NCBI GenBank assembly: GCA_902625715.1
Contig: CACOCP010000006.1
Location: 1-53,125, forward strand
Length of the DNA: 53,125 bases
DNA from: an uncultured Pelagibacteraceae bacterium
GTDB taxonomy: Bacteria; Pseudomonadota; Alphaproteobacteria; Pelagibacterales; Pelagibacteraceae
Direction of reading: 5' to 3'
Part shown: positions 25,101 to 36,511 of the stretch, piece by piece
Layout of the letters: every line of letters starts with the position of its first letter
How positions within the stretch are numbered: position 1 is the first letter of the stretch
Translations under genes and position numbers: made by a program
Notes under the pieces: model-generated
Seen by the model: only the letters and a program-made list of their open reading frames with translations
The model's database searches: none
Told to the model about the DNA's origin: nothing

Positions 25101-26183
25101 ACTAAATTAGATGAGGATAAAATTAATAGTTTATTAATTTCTGATTTATTTAAAGTAACTACAAATGATGTGAAAAATTCAGACTTATTATCACAACTTA
25201 AAGAGCAATATAATACTGCAAAAAAAGATATTCAGGATCGTTTTGAAGATAAAGTATTAAAAATCAGACAAGGTGATGATTTATTACCAAGTGTAATGAA
25301 AATGGTAAAAGTCTTTGTAGCTATTAAAAGAAGACTTAGACCAGGTGATAAAATGTCAGGAAGACATGGCAATAAAGGAGTAGTTAGTAAAATTGTTCCA
25401 GTAGAAGATATGCCATATAGGGAAAATGGAAAACCAGTTGATATAGTTTTAAATCCACTCGGAGTACCTAGTAGAATGAATGTAGGTCAAATTTTAGAAA
25501 CTCATTTAGGATGGTCTTGCACTGAACTTGGTGAAAAATTAAAAAATTTAGTCAACGAAAATCAGAAAAAAATCGAAAAAACTGAAAAAATGAAAACATT
25601 TTTGAAATCTGTTTATGGTGATGATGTTTATGAGGAAAACATCGATAAATTAACAAATACAGAATTTAAAGATCTATGTGATAATATTCAAAATGGTGTT
25701 CCTATAGCGACACCAGTTTTTGATGGCGCTAAAGAGCAGGATGTAACAAACATGCTAGATCTAGCAGAGCTACCAAACTCTGGGCAAACACATTTATGGG
25801 ATGGAAGAACAGGTGAAAAATTTGATAGACCAGTAACTGTTGGAACAATTTATATGCTCAAGCTACATCACCTTGTTGAAGATAAAATCCATGCAAGATC
25901 AACAGGACCTTACAGCTTAGTAACTCAACAACCACTTGGTGGAAAAGCACAATTAGGTGGACAGAGATTTGGTGAAATGGAAGTTTGGGCATTAGAAGCA
26001 TATGGTGCCTCATATACTTTACAAGAAATACTGACAGTGAAATCAGATGATGTTGCTGGTAGAGTTAAAGTTTATGAAACAATAGTTAAAGGTGAAGAAA
26101 ACTTTGAGTCTGGAATACCAGAGTCATTTAACGTTTTAGTAAAAGAAATAAAGTCATTAGCATTAAATGTGGAGCTAAATTAA
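22101..26183 (+). CDS. rpoB: DNA-directed RNA polymerase subunit beta
   Basis: This 1,360-residue beta subunit is collinear with the E. coli form. The rifampicin region is F-M-D523[10 protein letters not shown]533-K-R-R; it has Thr where E. coli has Asn518 but keeps D516, H526, R529 and S531 equivalents. The G-R-H-G-N-K-G-V motif and the C-terminal [12 protein letters not shown] segment are intact. A GTG at 22098 would add one Met; I chose ATG 22101. rpoC follows after one base. It forms the catalytic cleft with beta-prime. Confidence 0.98.
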   Translation: MQLSFTKKKNIRKSFGKLKESLSIPNLIEVQKNSYRELTEFKHDVEQHLIKGFDRVFKSIFPIEDLNDKATLEYVSYKLEKPKFDVEECITRGLTYSAALKCTLRLVVYEIDQENNTKDILSAKEQEVYMGEVPMMTNSGTFITNGVQRVVVNQMHRSPGVFFDHDKGKSHASGKLLFNCRVIPNRGSWLDFEYDVKDFLYFRIDRKKKILVSTLLQALGFSKNDIVNEFYEKDIYNFDEKLNKWKTKFDPENYKSKNFSEEVIDAKNNKVIVKQGEKINFLTAKKLSNEGLKEIFVSSESLFGKFLHKDIKIGEDVFKIGTELNDTIVQKIIEANIKSIEISKTNSITKGPYLLLTLLNDKNETKNDAITEIYKVLRPGEPPTIEIATQIFNNLFFSSDRYDLSDVGRVKMNSRLNLNCSDKITILRNDDILAIVQKMLDLRDGKDEVDDIDHLGNRRVRSVGELVENQARIGVYRMERAIKEKMTTLDVESAMPQDLINAKPLTISLKDFFATSQLSQFMDQTNPLSEITHKRRVSALGPGGLTRERAGFEVRDVHPTHYGRICPIETPEGPNIGLINSLSTYSKINKYGFIESPYKKVENGVVQDKIEYLSAMEETKFTIAQANSVIDKNGKFKEDLVSCRENLNFILSKPENIDYIDVSPKQLVSVAASLIPFLENDDANRALMGSNMMRQAVPLLKPEAPLVGTGIESDVALDSGVTIVAKRDGVVDKIDGKRIVIKASNEKDYSQSGVDIYNLQKFKRSNQNTCINQKPLVRVGDKVKSGDIIADGPSTKIGELALGKNVTVAFMPWQGYNFEDSILISERCVTDDVFTSIHIEEYEVMARDTKLGEEDITRDIPNVNEEALKNLDESGIVYIGAEVKPGDILVGKVTPKGDSASGPEEKLLRSIFGEKAIDVTDTSLKMPSGSGGIVVDVRVFNRHGIEKDERSITIERAEIESVQEDKKVEEEILERSIKQRAATFLAGSSLDKKIKDLDVGTKLDEDKINSLLISDLFKVTTNDVKNSDLLSQLKEQYNTAKKDIQDRFEDKVLKIRQGDDLLPSVMKMVKVFVAIKRRLRPGDKMSGRHGNKGVVSKIVPVEDMPYRENGKPVDIVLNPLGVPSRMNVGQILETHLGWSCTELGEKLKNLVNENQKKIEKTEKMKTFLKSVYGDDVYEENIDKLTNTEFKDLCDNIQNGVPIATPVFDGAKEQDVTNMLDLAELPNSGQTHLWDGRTGEKFDRPVTVGTIYMLKLHHLVEDKIHARSTGPYSLVTQQPLGGKAQLGGQRFGEMEVWALEAYGASYTLQEILTVKSDDVAGRVKVYETIVKGEENFESGIPESFNVLVKEIKSLALNVELN

Positions 26184-26184
26184 T

Positions 26185-29100
26185 ATGAGTAAAGAATTAA
26201 CAGATTTATTTAAAGGTTCTGAAATTTCAGAAGCTCAAAATTTTAATAGTATTAAAATTACATTAGCTAGCCCTGAAAAAATTAAATCTTGGACATATGG
26301 TGAGATTAAAAAACCCGAAACAATAAATTACCGAACTTTTAGACCAGAAAAAGATGGTTTATTCTGTGCAAGAATTTTTGGACCAATAAAAGATTATGAG
26401 TGTTTGTGTGGAAAATACAAACGGATGAAATTTAGAGGAATTATATGTGAGAAATGTGGTGTTGAAGTAACAAAATCAAATGTAAGAAGAGAAAGAATGG
26501 GCCACATAAACCTTGCTACCCCTGTTGCTCATATATGGTTTTTAAAGTCACTTCCTAGCAGAATTTCATTGACAATTGATATGAAACTAAAAGAGGTTGA
26601 ACGAGTTCTTTATTTTGAAAACTTTATAGTTATTGAACCTGGATTAACTGGGTTAAAGAAAAATCAATTACTTGGTGAAGAAGAATTAATTAAATATCAA
26701 GATGAATATGGAGAAGAGTCTTTTACAGCAGGCATTGGTGCAGAGGCAATACTTGAAATTTTAAAATCAATCAATCTTGAAGAGGAAAGAAATAGTTTAA
26801 TAAAAACAATTAAAGAGACTAAATCAAAAGTATCAGAGGAAAGATCTATTAAGAGATTAAAGCTAATTGAATCTTTTATAGAAACTGGAAATAAACCTGA
26901 ATGGATGATTTTAACAACAATTCCTGTTATTCCTCCAGAATTAAGACCTTTAGTACCATTAGATGGTGGCAGATTTGCAACTTCAGATTTGAACGACCTA
27001 TATAGAAGAGTAATAAATCGAAATAACAGATTAAAGAGATTAATGGATCTAAAAGCTCCAGATATTATTGTCAGAAACGAAAAAAGAATGCTTCAAGAAT
27101 CTGTTGATGCACTATTTGACAATGGAAGAAGAGGAAGAGTTATTACTGGAACAGGCAAAAGACCATTAAAGTCTTTAGCTGAAATGTTAAAAGGTAAACA
27201 AGGAAGATTTAGACAAAATTTATTAGGTAAAAGAGTTGATTATTCTGGAAGATCAGTAATAGTAGTTGGTCCAGATCTTAAACTGCATGAATGTGGTCTT
27301 CCAAAAAAGATGGCTCTTGAATTATTCAAACCATTTCTATACGCAAGATTAAATAAATTAGGCTTAGCATCAACAATTAAACAAGCAAAGAAATTAGTTG
27401 AAAGAGAGAGAAATGAAGTTTGGGATGCTTTAGAGTTGATAGTTAGAGAACACCCGGTCATTTTAAATAGAGCTCCAACACTTCATAGGTTAGGAGTACA
27501 AGCGTTTGAACCAAAACTTATTGAGGGAAATGCGATTGAACTTCATCCATTAACTTGTGCTGCATTTAATGCTGACTTCGATGGCGATCAAATGGCAGTT
27601 CATGTTCCACTAAGTTTGGAAGCACAATTAGAAGCAAGAGTATTAATGATGTCTACAAACAATATTTTAAGTCCATCTAATGGTAAACCGATAATTGTTC
27701 CTAGTCAGGATATGATTTTAGGAATTTATTATTTATCTCAACCACCGTACCAAAAAGACAGAGTAGAGGGTTATTTTGTGAACACCTCAGAAATAGAACA
27801 TGCACTTGAAATTGGTCAAATCAAGGTCCACTCAAGAATAGTTTCAAGATTTGAAACTGTTGATGAGAAAGGAAATACTAAGTTTGAAAAACACATTAGT
27901 ACAGCAGGAAGATTTCTATTGTCAAATTTAATACCAAAAAATGTTAATAATAAATTTTCATTAGTAGATAGACTTTTACCTAAAAAAGTTGTTTCAGAAG
28001 TTATTGACCATGTGTTCAGGTTCTCAGGACAAAAAAGTACAGTCATATTCTGTGATAAGTTAAAAGATTTAGGTTTTAAACACGCGTTTAAAGCTGGAAT
28101 TTCGTTTGGTAAAGATGATCTAGTGATACCGGATAATAAACAACAACTAATTGATGAGACAAAAAAATTAATTACAGATTATGAAAACCAATATGCCGAA
28201 GGATTGATCACAAGAGGTGAAAAATATAACAAAGTAATTGATGCATGGTCAAAATGTACTGATAGAGTTGCATCTGAGATGATGAAGAGGATTTCTGCAA
28301 CAGAGGTTACAGAAGATGGTCTTAAAATCAATTCAGTATTTATGATGGCTGATAGTGGTGCAAGAGGATCTGCTGCGCAAATGAAGCAGTTAGCTGGAAT
28401 GAGAGGTTTAATTGCAAAACCATCAGGAGAAATTATTGAGTCGCCTATTACTTCAAATTTTAAAGAAGGTTTAACTGCTCTTGAATATTTTAATTCTACA
28501 CACGGAGCTAGAAAAGGTTTAGCTGATACTGCTTTGAAAACTGCAAGTTCAGGTTATCTGACAAGAAGGTTATGTGATGTTGCTCAAGATTTAACAATTA
28601 CAAAACAAAAATGTGATAAACCAGGTTTTATAAAGCTATCTGAAGTATTGGAGGGTGGAAATATAATGGTAAGTCTTTCAGAGAGATCATTAGGACGTGT
28701 TACAGCAAAAGATGTAAAAAATCCTTTAACTGGTGATGTTATAATTAAAAAAGGTCAGATGATAGATGAAGCTGCATGTGAAAAAATAGATGCGGCTGGA
28801 GTTAAAACATTGAATGTTTATTCAGTAATGACTTGTAGTCTTAAAGAAGGAGTTTGCGCAACATGCTATGGAAGAGACTTATCTAGAGGTAAAATGGTAC
28901 ACGTTGGTGAAGCTATTGGAATGATTTCTGCTCAATCAATTGGTGAACCAGGTACACAATTAACAATGAGAACGTTTCACGTTGGTGGAACTGCCTCTGT
29001 AAAACAAGATTCTCAAATTGTATCAAGCTCAGATGGAATATTGAAAATTGTGAATACTAATTTATTGGAGGATTCAAAGAAAAATCAGATAGTTATGGGA

Positions 29101-30354
29101 AGAAATACTGAGCTTTCAATAGAAGATGGAAACGGATTACAGGTTGCTTCTTACAAAGTTCCTTACGGTTCAAAACTATTTTTTCAAAACGATGATAAAA
29201 TTAAAAAAGGTGCAAAGATATGTGAATGGGACCCATACACAACACCTGTAATTGCAGAAAAAGATGGAATTGCCAATTACGTTGATTTAATTGATGGAGT
29301 ATCACTTGCTGAAACTGTTGATGATGCTACGGGGATTTCAACAAAAGCAGTTGTTGATTGGAAAACACAATCTAAAAATACTGATCTAAAACCAAGAATT
29401 ACACTTAGAGATGCAAAAGGAAATGTGATTAAAAAAGCAGATGATAATGAAGCAAGATATTATTTAGTTCCAGACTCAATTTTATCGGTAAAGGATGGAC
29501 AGAAGATTTCAGCAGGTGATGTTATTGCAAGATTGCCTAAAGAAACAACTAAAACAAAAGACATTACTGGAGGTTTACCAAGAGTAGCAGAATTATTTGA
29601 AGCAAGAAAAGCCAAAGACAGTGCAATAATTGCTGAAAATGATGGAAAAGTAATTTTTGGAAAAGAAGTAAGAGGCAAACAAAGAGTTACTATAGAATCC
29701 GAGAACGGTGAATCTTCAAGTTATTTAATTCCTAAAGGTAAGCATATCAATTTTAACCAAGGAGAAAAAATTAAAAAAGGGGAATATCTATTAGATGGTC
29801 AACCTTTGCCTCATGACATTTTAAGAATTTTAGGGATTGAAGAATTAACTGAATACTTTGTTAATCAAGTTCAAGATGTTTATAGACTTCAAGGAGTTAT
29901 AATTAACGATAAACATATCGAAGTAATATTAAGACAAATGCTTAAAAAAATTGAGGTTAAAGAACCAGGTGATAGCAACCTGTTACCTGGAGAAGTTATA
30001 GATAGAATAAGATTTGAACAAATTAATGAAAATTTAAAAGCTGAAAATAAAAAACCAGCGATTGGTGAGAGAGTTTTGATGGGAATTACTAAAGCATCAC
30101 TACAAACAGAGTCGTTTATATCTGCTGCATCATTCCAAGAAACAACAAGGGTATTAACTGATGCTGCAATAAAAGGTAAAGTTGATAAATTAGTTGGATT
30201 GAAAGAAAATGTTATTGTTGGCCGTCTAGTTCCTGCTGGTACAGGTTCAATTAAGAACACTTGGAACAGAAAAGCTCTAGACGATGATAAAAAATTCCTA
30301 ACTGAACAAGAGACCTCAGAATCATCAGAAGCTCAAATTAATCAACAAAACTAA
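26185..30354 (+). CDS. rpoC: DNA-directed RNA polymerase subunit beta-prime
   Basis: This 1,389-residue subunit has zinc site 1 at C73, C75, C88 and C91. The catalytic N462-A-D-F-D-G-D468 carries the Mg-binding aspartates 464, 466 and 468. Zinc site 2 is at C810, C884, C891 and C894. The bridge helix/trigger loop region (M-T-M-R-T-F-H-like, here T-M-R-T-F-H-V-G-G) is normal. A short Glu/Ser/Gln tail ends the protein. It is the last gene before the 144-bp spacer holding the rpsL promoter; no terminator hairpin follows it. Confidence 0.99.
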   Translation: MSKELTDLFKGSEISEAQNFNSIKITLASPEKIKSWTYGEIKKPETINYRTFRPEKDGLFCARIFGPIKDYECLCGKYKRMKFRGIICEKCGVEVTKSNVRRERMGHINLATPVAHIWFLKSLPSRISLTIDMKLKEVERVLYFENFIVIEPGLTGLKKNQLLGEEELIKYQDEYGEESFTAGIGAEAILEILKSINLEEERNSLIKTIKETKSKVSEERSIKRLKLIESFIETGNKPEWMILTTIPVIPPELRPLVPLDGGRFATSDLNDLYRRVINRNNRLKRLMDLKAPDIIVRNEKRMLQESVDALFDNGRRGRVITGTGKRPLKSLAEMLKGKQGRFRQNLLGKRVDYSGRSVIVVGPDLKLHECGLPKKMALELFKPFLYARLNKLGLASTIKQAKKLVERERNEVWDALELIVREHPVILNRAPTLHRLGVQAFEPKLIEGNAIELHPLTCAAFNADFDGDQMAVHVPLSLEAQLEARVLMMSTNNILSPSNGKPIIVPSQDMILGIYYLSQPPYQKDRVEGYFVNTSEIEHALEIGQIKVHSRIVSRFETVDEKGNTKFEKHISTAGRFLLSNLIPKNVNNKFSLVDRLLPKKVVSEVIDHVFRFSGQKSTVIFCDKLKDLGFKHAFKAGISFGKDDLVIPDNKQQLIDETKKLITDYENQYAEGLITRGEKYNKVIDAWSKCTDRVASEMMKRISATEVTEDGLKINSVFMMADSGARGSAAQMKQLAGMRGLIAKPSGEIIESPITSNFKEGLTALEYFNSTHGARKGLADTALKTASSGYLTRRLCDVAQDLTITKQKCDKPGFIKLSEVLEGGNIMVSLSERSLGRVTAKDVKNPLTGDVIIKKGQMIDEAACEKIDAAGVKTLNVYSVMTCSLKEGVCATCYGRDLSRGKMVHVGEAIGMISAQSIGEPGTQLTMRTFHVGGTASVKQDSQIVSSSDGILKIVNTNLLEDSKKNQIVMGRNTELSIEDGNGLQVASYKVPYGSKLFFQNDDKIKKGAKICEWDPYTTPVIAEKDGIANYVDLIDGVSLAETVDDATGISTKAVVDWKTQSKNTDLKPRITLRDAKGNVIKKADDNEARYYLVPDSILSVKDGQKISAGDVIARLPKETTKTKDITGGLPRVAELFEARKAKDSAIIAENDGKVIFGKEVRGKQRVTIESENGESSSYLIPKGKHINFNQGEKIKKGEYLLDGQPLPHDILRILGIEELTEYFVNQVQDVYRLQGVIINDKHIEVILRQMLKKIEVKEPGDSNLLPGEVIDRIRFEQINENLKAENKKPAIGERVLMGITKASLQTESFISAASFQETTRVLTDAAIKGKVDKLVGLKENVIVGRLVPAGTGSIKNTWNRKALDDDKKFLTEQETSESSEAQINQQN

Positions 30355-30376
30355 GCAAAAATTAACTCCTTTTAGT

Positions 30377-30404
30377 TTGACAAATAAAATTTCTAATGTA
30401 TTTT
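30377..30404 (+). promoter_or_regulatory. rpsL (str operon) promoter
   Basis: A perfect TTGACA at 30377-30382, a 16-bp spacer and TATTTT at 30399-30404, followed immediately by GGCC. It lies 22 bp after rpoC. A start near 30411 gives a leader of about 88 nt, the longest in the window. It probably drives everything from rpsL to adk. Confidence 0.6.
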
Positions 30405-30426
30405 GGCCATGTTTTTGGTTGGAATG

Positions 30427-30474
30427 TAGTGACTTGATCACTAAACGCTGCCACAAATAACCTGTCAGTTATTT
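30427..30474 (+). promoter_or_regulatory. Two-hairpin leader upstream of rpsL
   Basis: Hairpin 1: TAGTGA/TCACTA with a 5-nt loop (30427-30443). Hairpin 2: AAATAAC/GTTATTT with a 6-nt loop (30455-30474). Both arms match perfectly, and both lie in the predicted 5' leader, ending 24 nt before the ATG. It could be an autoregulatory or mRNA-stability element. Confidence 0.5.
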
Positions 30475-30498
30475 CATCAAAAATAAAAAATTAAATTT

Positions 30499-30870
30499 AT
30501 GCCAACAATTAACCAGTTGTTAAGAAAAAGTAGAACACGACCTTTAGCAAGGAACAAAGTTCCAGCTTTACAAAAACAGCCTTTAAAAAGAGGTGTGTGT
30601 GTTAAAGTTTATACAACAACTCCAAAAAAACCAAATTCAGCATTAAGAAAAGTTGCAAGAGTTAGGCTTTCAAATGGCTTTGAAGTTACGGCATATATCC
30701 CAGGCGAAGGACATAATCTTCAAGAACACTCAGTCGTTCTAATCAGAGGTGGAAGAGTAAAAGATTTACCAGGTGTACGATATCATATTTTAAGAGGCAA
30801 TCTTGATACCCAAGGTGTAGCAAACAGAAAACAAAGAAGATCACTTTACGGAACCAAAAAAGGTAAATAA
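30499..30870 (+). CDS. rpsL: 30S ribosomal protein S12
   Basis: This 123-residue S12 is of standard sequence, with T-T-P-K43-K-P-N-S-A-L-R-K in the decoding-site loop and the P-G-V-R-Y-H region. The lysine and arginine positions that determine streptomycin sensitivity are wild type. It is the first gene of the fused str-S10-spc run, 3 bp before rpsG. Confidence 0.99.
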   Translation: MPTINQLLRKSRTRPLARNKVPALQKQPLKRGVCVKVYTTTPKKPNSALRKVARVRLSNGFEVTAYIPGEGHNLQEHSVVLIRGGRVKDLPGVRYHILRGNLDTQGVANRKQRRSLYGTKKGK

Positions 30871-30873
30871 CAT

Positions 30874-31344
30874 ATGTCTAGAAAGAGAAAAGCTCCTAAA
30901 AAAATTCCTGTTTTAGATCCTAAATATAAATCTGTAATTATTCCAAAATTAATAAATTCAATCATGTATGATGGAAAAAAAACCGTAGCTGAAAAAATTG
31001 TTTACGATGCAATTGATAAAATTAAATCAAAATCTAAAGATGAACCAATCACTGTTTTTAACGATGCTATAAACAATGTTAGACCAACTGTAGAAGTTAG
31101 ATCAAGAAGAGTAGGTGGTGCCACATATCAAGTTCCTGTTGAAGTAAAAGCAAAAAGATCTCAGGCTTTAGCTTTAAGATGGATTATTGATGCATCAAGA
31201 AAAAGAAAAGATAAAAATATGTCTGATAAATTGTTTAATGAGATTTTTGATGCATATCAAAACAGAGGATCAGCAATTAAAAAAAAAGAGGACACTCACA
31301 AAATGGCGGAGTCTAACAAAGCTTTCGCACACTTTAGGTGGTAA
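30874..31344 (+). CDS. rpsG: 30S ribosomal protein S7
   Basis: This 156-residue S7 has the conserved R-R-V-G-G-A-T-Y-Q-V-P and A-L-R-W-I segments and the C-terminal A-H-F-R-W. It nucleates the 30S head. In E. coli S7 represses its operon through the rpsL-rpsG spacer, but that spacer is only 3 nt here, so this control site is absent or moved. Confidence 0.99.
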   Translation: MSRKRKAPKKIPVLDPKYKSVIIPKLINSIMYDGKKTVAEKIVYDAIDKIKSKSKDEPITVFNDAINNVRPTVEVRSRRVGGATYQVPVEVKAKRSQALALRWIIDASRKRKDKNMSDKLFNEIFDAYQNRGSAIKKKEDTHKMAESNKAFAHFRW

Positions 31345-31347
31345 TCA

Positions 31348-33423
31348 ATGGCAAGAACTCACACATTAGATAAATATAGAAACATAGGCATCATGGCTCA
31401 CATAGATGCAGGCAAAACCACAACAACTGAAAGAATTTTATATTACACAGGAAAAAGTCACAAAATAGGTGAAGTTCATGACGGAGCCGCAACAATGGAC
31501 TGGATGGAGCAAGAGCAAGAAAGAGGAATAACAATAACGTCTGCCGCAACTACTTGTTTTTGGAGAGAACATAGAATTAATATTATCGATACACCTGGAC
31601 ACGTAGATTTTACAATTGAAGTAGAAAGATCATTAAAAGTTTTAGATGGTGCTGTTGCTGTTTTTGATGGTGTAGCTGGAGTAGAGCCTCAATCCGAAAC
31701 AGTATGGAGACAAGCTGATAAATACAAAGTACCAAGAATCTGTTTTGTTAATAAATTAGATAGAACTGGTGCAGATTTTTTTAGATGTGTTGGAATGATT
31801 AAAGATAGATTGGGTGCCAAGCCGCTCGTAATGCAGGTTCCAATTGGTATCGAAGCATCTTTAAAAGGTGTTGTTGATCTGATTAAATTGAAAGCCATCG
31901 TTTGGAAAAATGAAGATCTAGGAGCTGAGTGGGAAGAACAAGATATACCAGAAGATTTAAAAGAAATTTGTGAGAAATATAGACAAGAACTAGTTGAAAC
32001 AGCAGTAGAACAGGATGAAAAACTAATGGAAGCCTATCTAGGTGGTGAGGAAATTAGCCAAGAGGATCTAATTAAATGTGTAAGAAAAGGTTGTTTAAAT
32101 TTTGATTTTGTTCCAGTTCTTACTGGCTCGGCATTTAAAAATAAAGGTGTGCAGCCACTTTTAGATGCAGTTGTTGATTACTTACCAAGCCCCAAAGATA
32201 TAGGTTCTATAACTGGTACAAAACAAGGATCTGATGAGGAAATGGAAATGAAATTTGAGGATAACGCACCTTTTTCAGCGTTAGCGTTTAAAGTTGCCAA
32301 TGACCCATTTGTAGGAAGTTTAACATTTATTAGGATTTATTCTGGGACAGTTAAGTCTGGAACAGGGATCTATAATACATCTAAAGATAAAGAAGAAAGA
32401 GTTGGCAGAATGTTGCTTATGCACGCTAATTCTAGAGAAGATATTAAAGAGGCAAATGCTGGTGATATAGTTGCTTTAGCAGGACTAAAAAATACTATTA
32501 CTGGTCACACATTAGCAAACAAAGACACGCCTGTATTGTTAGAGCCAATGGAATTTCCTGATCCAGTAATTGAAATAGCAGTTGAACCAAAAACTAAGGC
32601 TGACCAAGAAAAAATGGGTGAAGCTTTAGGCAGACTAGCTAAGGAGGATCCATCTTTTAGAGTTACATCTGATGAGGAATCAGGACAGACAATTATTAAA
32701 GGTATGGGAGAGTTACACCTAGATATAATTGTAGATAGAATGAAAAGAGAATTTAAAGTAGAGGCAAACGTAGGAGCACCGCAAGTAGCGTATAGAGAAA
32801 CAATATTAAGTGCAGCAGAATTCGATTATACACACAAAAAACAAAGTGGTGGAGCAGGTCAATTTGCTAGAGTTAAATTATCTGTAGAGCCACTTGAACC
32901 AGGAAAAGGAAGAGAAGTAGAAAGTAAAATTAAAGGTGGAGCAATTCCAAAAGAATTTATTCCTGGTGTAGAAAAAGGTGTAGAAACTGTTGCAGATGGT
33001 GGAATATTAGCTGGATTTCCACTGATAGATTATAAAGTTACAATTTTAGACGGGCTACATCATGATGTTGACTCAAGTGTTCTTGCATTCGAATTAGCAT
33101 CCAGACAGTGTTTTAAAGAAGCATGCTCAAGAGGTACTTTAAAATTACTTGAACCTATTATGAGAGTTGAAGTTGTTACTCCTGAAGATTACATGGGAGA
33201 TGTAATTGGTGATTTAAATAGCAGAAGAGGTCAAATAAATACCCAAGAACAAAGAGGCAATGCAACTGTCATTACAGCAATGGTGCCATTAGCTAACATG
33301 TTTGGTTATATAAATAATTTAAGATCAATGTCACAAGGTAGAGCTCAATATACAATGTTTTTTGATCATTACGATAAGGTTCCACAAAATGTTCAAGACG
33401 AAGTAACGAAGAAAACAGGTTGA
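31348..33423 (+). CDS. fusA: Elongation factor G
   Basis: This 691-residue translocase GTPase has P-loop A17-H-I-D-A-G-K-T24. D-T-P-G-H-V-D-F and N-K-L-D mark the G3 and G4 boxes, and domains 2 to 5 are of normal size. Q-S-G-G-A-G-Q-F-A in domain IV is conserved. It is a canonical translational EF-G rather than the ribosome-recycling paralogue type. rpsJ begins one base after the stop, so the tuf gene expected here is missing. Confidence 0.99.
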   Translation: MARTHTLDKYRNIGIMAHIDAGKTTTTERILYYTGKSHKIGEVHDGAATMDWMEQEQERGITITSAATTCFWREHRINIIDTPGHVDFTIEVERSLKVLDGAVAVFDGVAGVEPQSETVWRQADKYKVPRICFVNKLDRTGADFFRCVGMIKDRLGAKPLVMQVPIGIEASLKGVVDLIKLKAIVWKNEDLGAEWEEQDIPEDLKEICEKYRQELVETAVEQDEKLMEAYLGGEEISQEDLIKCVRKGCLNFDFVPVLTGSAFKNKGVQPLLDAVVDYLPSPKDIGSITGTKQGSDEEMEMKFEDNAPFSALAFKVANDPFVGSLTFIRIYSGTVKSGTGIYNTSKDKEERVGRMLLMHANSREDIKEANAGDIVALAGLKNTITGHTLANKDTPVLLEPMEFPDPVIEIAVEPKTKADQEKMGEALGRLAKEDPSFRVTSDEESGQTIIKGMGELHLDIIVDRMKREFKVEANVGAPQVAYRETILSAAEFDYTHKKQSGGAGQFARVKLSVEPLEPGKGREVESKIKGGAIPKEFIPGVEKGVETVADGGILAGFPLIDYKVTILDGLHHDVDSSVLAFELASRQCFKEACSRGTLKLLEPIMRVEVVTPEDYMGDVIGDLNSRRGQINTQEQRGNATVITAMVPLANMFGYINNLRSMSQGRAQYTMFFDHYDKVPQNVQDEVTKKTG

Positions 33424-33424
33424 A

Positions 33425-33733
33425 ATGGAAAAACAAAATATTAGAATTAAACTTAGAGCTTACGATAATAAAGTTTTAGATCAATCTACTGAAGAAATTG
33501 TAAATACTGTAAAAAGAACAGGTGCAAATATAAAAGGACCTATACCTCTTCCAACAAAAATTGAACGCTATACCGTTTTAAGATCGCCACATATTGATAA
33601 AAAAAGTAGAGAACAATTTGAGACCAGAACTCACAAAAGATTAATTGATATTATTGAACCAACACCCGCTACTGTAGAGGCTTTGATGAAGTTAGATTTA
33701 GCATCAGGTGTAGATGTGGAGATAAAAATTTAA
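33425..33733 (+). CDS. rpsJ: 30S ribosomal protein S10
   Basis: This 102-residue S10 (NusE) has the signature [14 protein letters not shown]. It works in the 30S head and in NusB/NusG complexes. It starts one base after fusA, leaving no space for an S10/L4 leader. Confidence 0.98.
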   Translation: MEKQNIRIKLRAYDNKVLDQSTEEIVNTVKRTGANIKGPIPLPTKIERYTVLRSPHIDKKSREQFETRTHKRLIDIIEPTPATVEALMKLDLASGVDVEIKI

Positions 33734-34443
33734 TGTCCGAGATAGCACTAGTTGGAAAAAAAATTGGAATGACAAGAGAGTTTTATAAAACCGGTCAATC
33801 AGTTCCTGTTACAGTTCTTAAAATGGAAACTGGGAGAGTGATACAGGTAATTGAGCAAGATAAGAGAGGATATAAAGCAGTTCAAATTGGCTTTGGTAAA
33901 ATTAAAAATAATAAATTGTCTAAAGCTATGAAAGGTTATTTTGCAAAAAAAAATACTGAACCAAAAAAATTACTAAAAGAGTTCAAAGTAAATTCAACGG
34001 AGAATTATAAAGAGGGTAACGAATTTGGTCTTGAGATATTTAACGACATTAAATTTGTTGATGTTAAATCAAAAACAATAGGAAAAGGTTTTGCTGGAGC
34101 TATGAAAAGACACAATTTTGGAGGATTAAGAGCATCACATGGTGTATCAATTTCTCACCGTTCACACGGATCGACAGGCCAAAGACAAGATCCAGGAAAA
34201 GTTTTTAAAGGAAAAAAAATGGCTGGTCACATGGGTGATAAAACCAGAACAATGCAAAATATTGAAATAATTAAATCAGATAAAGACAATAATTTATTGT
34301 ATTTGAAAGGCTCTATACCTGGGGCAAAAAACGCTGAAGTAGTCATTAAAAAAGCAGTCAAAAATTTAAGAAAACTAACAATGTCAGAAAAAATAGAGCA
34401 GATAGAAAAAATGAAAAAATCTGCAGACAAAAAGAAGAAATAA
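33733..34443 (+). CDS. rplC: 50S ribosomal protein L3
   Basis: This 236-residue L3 carries the loop R-A-S-H-G-V-S-I-S-H-R-S-H-G-S-T-G that reaches the peptidyl-transferase centre, including the methylatable Gln in G-Q-R-Q-D-P-G. It is about 25 residues longer than E. coli L3 because of a Lys/Met/Glu-rich C-terminal tail. The start overlaps the rpsJ stop. Confidence 0.98.
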   Translation: MSEIALVGKKIGMTREFYKTGQSVPVTVLKMETGRVIQVIEQDKRGYKAVQIGFGKIKNNKLSKAMKGYFAKKNTEPKKLLKEFKVNSTENYKEGNEFGLEIFNDIKFVDVKSKTIGKGFAGAMKRHNFGGLRASHGVSISHRSHGSTGQRQDPGKVFKGKKMAGHMGDKTRTMQNIEIIKSDKDNNLLYLKGSIPGAKNAEVVIKKAVKNLRKLTMSEKIEQIEKMKKSADKKKK

Positions 34444-35067
34444 ATGAAAATAGATAAATTAAACATAGATGGAAAAAAAGATTCAATAGAAGTTTTGGAT
34501 AAAATATTTTCCGCTAAAATTAATAAGCAACTTGTAAGCAATGTATTGTATAAAACTAATGCGAATTACAAAGGGAGAAAAGCTAAAACAAAACAAAAGA
34601 ATGAAATTATTGGATCTACAGCAAAGATATATTCCCAAAAAGGCACTGGAAATGCGAGACATGCTAGTAAAAAAGCACCTATATTTGTTGGAGGTGGTGT
34701 TGCACATGGTCCAAAAGGAGAAAGCAACTATAAGATTAGAAAATTAAATAAAAGTGAAAAAAAATTAAGTATTGCTTCAATAATTACTGAAAAAAATAAA
34801 AGCAATAATCTTTTAGTATTTAATGATTTTAATGAAAAAATTCAAAAAACAAAAGATGTAAATAAAATTTTACTGAAGTTTGATGCAAAAAATTCAATTC
34901 TAATCGTAGATAAAAAATCAAAAGAGAATATTGAGAAAGCAACAAGAAATATTCCAAATGTAAAGATTACAGATATTGGACATTTTAGTGCATTTGATCT
35001 TGTAAAATATAAAAAAATAATTTTTACAGAAAGCTCAGTTAAAGAATTAGAAAAAAGGTATCAATAA
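34444..35067 (+). CDS. rplD: 50S ribosomal protein L4
   Basis: This 207-residue L4 has the exit-tunnel loop with K-G-T-G-N-A-R and the G-G-G-V-A-H-G-P motif near residues 78-84. In E. coli L4 also represses the S10 operon through a leader; no such leader exists here. It abuts rplC directly and overlaps rplW by one base. Confidence 0.96.
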   Translation: MKIDKLNIDGKKDSIEVLDKIFSAKINKQLVSNVLYKTNANYKGRKAKTKQKNEIIGSTAKIYSQKGTGNARHASKKAPIFVGGGVAHGPKGESNYKIRKLNKSEKKLSIASIITEKNKSNNLLVFNDFNEKIQKTKDVNKILLKFDAKNSILIVDKKSKENIEKATRNIPNVKITDIGHFSAFDLVKYKKIIFTESSVKELEKRYQ

Positions 35068-35360
35068 TGAATAAAGTTCATCTTTACGATAAAATTTTGG
35101 CTCCAATTGTAACTGAAAAATCAACAAATCTTTCTGAGCAAAATAAAATAATTTTTAAAGTTCCATCTAAGGCAAACAAAAAAAACCTTAAATCAAATAT
35201 TGAAAAAATTTTTAAAGTAAACGTAACTAAGATTAATATTATAAATAAAAAAACTAGAACTAAAGTTACTCGAGGAAAAAAAGTAAAAGTAAGAGGATTT
35301 AAAAAAGCAATTATAACACTTAAAAAAGGTCAAAACATTGACCTAACAACAGGAATTTAA
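35067..35360 (+). CDS. rplW: 50S ribosomal protein L23
   Basis: This 97-residue L23 has the pattern I-L-A-P-I-V-T-E-K-S near the start and the conserved F-K-V-N-V-T-K-I-N core. It sits at the tunnel exit and docks trigger factor and SRP. Tightly packed between rplD and rplB. Confidence 0.96.
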   Translation: MNKVHLYDKILAPIVTEKSTNLSEQNKIIFKVPSKANKKNLKSNIEKIFKVNVTKINIINKKTRTKVTRGKKVKVRGFKKAIITLKKGQNIDLTTGI

Positions 35361-35363
35361 AAT

Positions 35364-36197
35364 ATGGCCTTAAAAACATTTAAACCATACACAAAATCAA
35401 CAAGAGGCACTGTATTAGTAAGCAGAGAGGGCCTATGGAAAGGTAAACCTTATAAACCACTTACTTCTGCAAATAATGCTTCAAAAGGAAGAAATAACTA
35501 TGGAAGAATTACCTCTAGAAACCATGGAGGTGGTCACAAACATAAATACAGAAAGATTGATTTTTATAGAAAAAAATTCGATATGCCGGCAGAGATAGAG
35601 AGAATTGAATACGATCCAAATAGATCATGCCATATCATGTTGGTAAAATTCGAAGATGGCGAAAGAGCATATTATTTAGCACCCCAAGATGTTAAGATTG
35701 GAGATAAAATACAAAATGGTCCTAATTCTGAGATAAAAGTTGGTAACTGCTTATCTCTTCAGGATATTCCAGTAGGAATAAATATACATAATGTAGAATT
35801 ACAGCCAGGAGCAGGTGGTAAAATTGCAAGGGCAGCAGGTTCATCCGTTACTATTTCAGGAATTGATGGAAATTATACAATAATAAAAATGAGTTCTGGT
35901 GAAGTCAGAAGAATAGACTCAAGATCTTTAGCAACAATTGGTGTTTTATCAAATCCAGATCAGAAAAATATAAAAATAGGAAAAGCAGGTAGATCTAGAT
36001 GGTTAGGAAGAAGACCTCATACAAGAGGTGTTGTCAAAAATCCAGTTGATCACCCTCATGGTGGTGGTGAAGGAAAAACAGCTGGTGGTAGACATCCAGT
36101 TTCACCTACAGGACAATCTGCTAAAGGCCTTAAAACAAGAGATAATAAGAGAACAGATAAATTTATAATAAGAAGAAGAAAGAAGAAGAGAGCATAA
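35364..36197 (+). CDS. rplB: 50S ribosomal protein L2
   Basis: This 277-residue L2 has the S-R-N-H-G-G-G-H-K-H-K-Y-R motif near residues 51-63 and the C-terminal N-P-V-D-H-P-H-G-G-G-E-G segment, whose histidine supports peptidyl-transferase assembly. Length and termini are standard. Confidence 0.99.
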   Translation: MALKTFKPYTKSTRGTVLVSREGLWKGKPYKPLTSANNASKGRNNYGRITSRNHGGGHKHKYRKIDFYRKKFDMPAEIERIEYDPNRSCHIMLVKFEDGERAYYLAPQDVKIGDKIQNGPNSEIKVGNCLSLQDIPVGINIHNVELQPGAGGKIARAAGSSVTISGIDGNYTIIKMSSGEVRRIDSRSLATIGVLSNPDQKNIKIGKAGRSRWLGRRPHTRGVVKNPVDHPHGGGEGKTAGGRHPVSPTGQSAKGLKTRDNKRTDKFIIRRRKKKRA

Positions 36198-36200
36198 ATT

Positions 36201-36506
36201 ATGGCAAGATCAGTTTGGAAAGGACCATTTGTAGAAGAAAGTTTAATTAAAAAAGTTGAAAAAGTTAAAAATGATCCAAACAGAAAACCAATTAAAACAT
36301 GGTCAAGAAAATCAACAATTATTCCTGATTTTGTGGGTTTTAGTTTTTTAATCTATAATGGAAAAAAATTCATCCCAATTACAGTTTCAGAGGATATGGT
36401 TGGTCACAAATTTGGTGAGTTTGCACCAACAAGACAATTTTTTGGACATACACCAGCTGATAAAAAAGCAAAAGTTGAGGGTGGCGCAAAGGGTACTGGT
36501 AAATAA
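36201..36506 (+). CDS. rpsS: 30S ribosomal protein S19
   Basis: This 101-residue S19 starts [10 protein letters not shown], with the conserved [12 protein letters not shown] core. It is about nine residues longer than the E. coli protein, through a Lys/Gly-rich C-terminal tail. Located between rplB and rplV as usual. Confidence 0.98.
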   Translation: MARSVWKGPFVEESLIKKVEKVKNDPNRKPIKTWSRKSTIIPDFVGFSFLIYNGKKFIPITVSEDMVGHKFGEFAPTRQFFGHTPADKKAKVEGGAKGTGK

Positions 36507-36511
36507 ACAAA

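Noticed and set aside
30355..30376. Intrinsic terminator after rpoC
   Set aside because: The 22 bases before the rpsL -35 have no stem and no hairpin-plus-U-tract. Read-through or Rho-dependent termination is possible.
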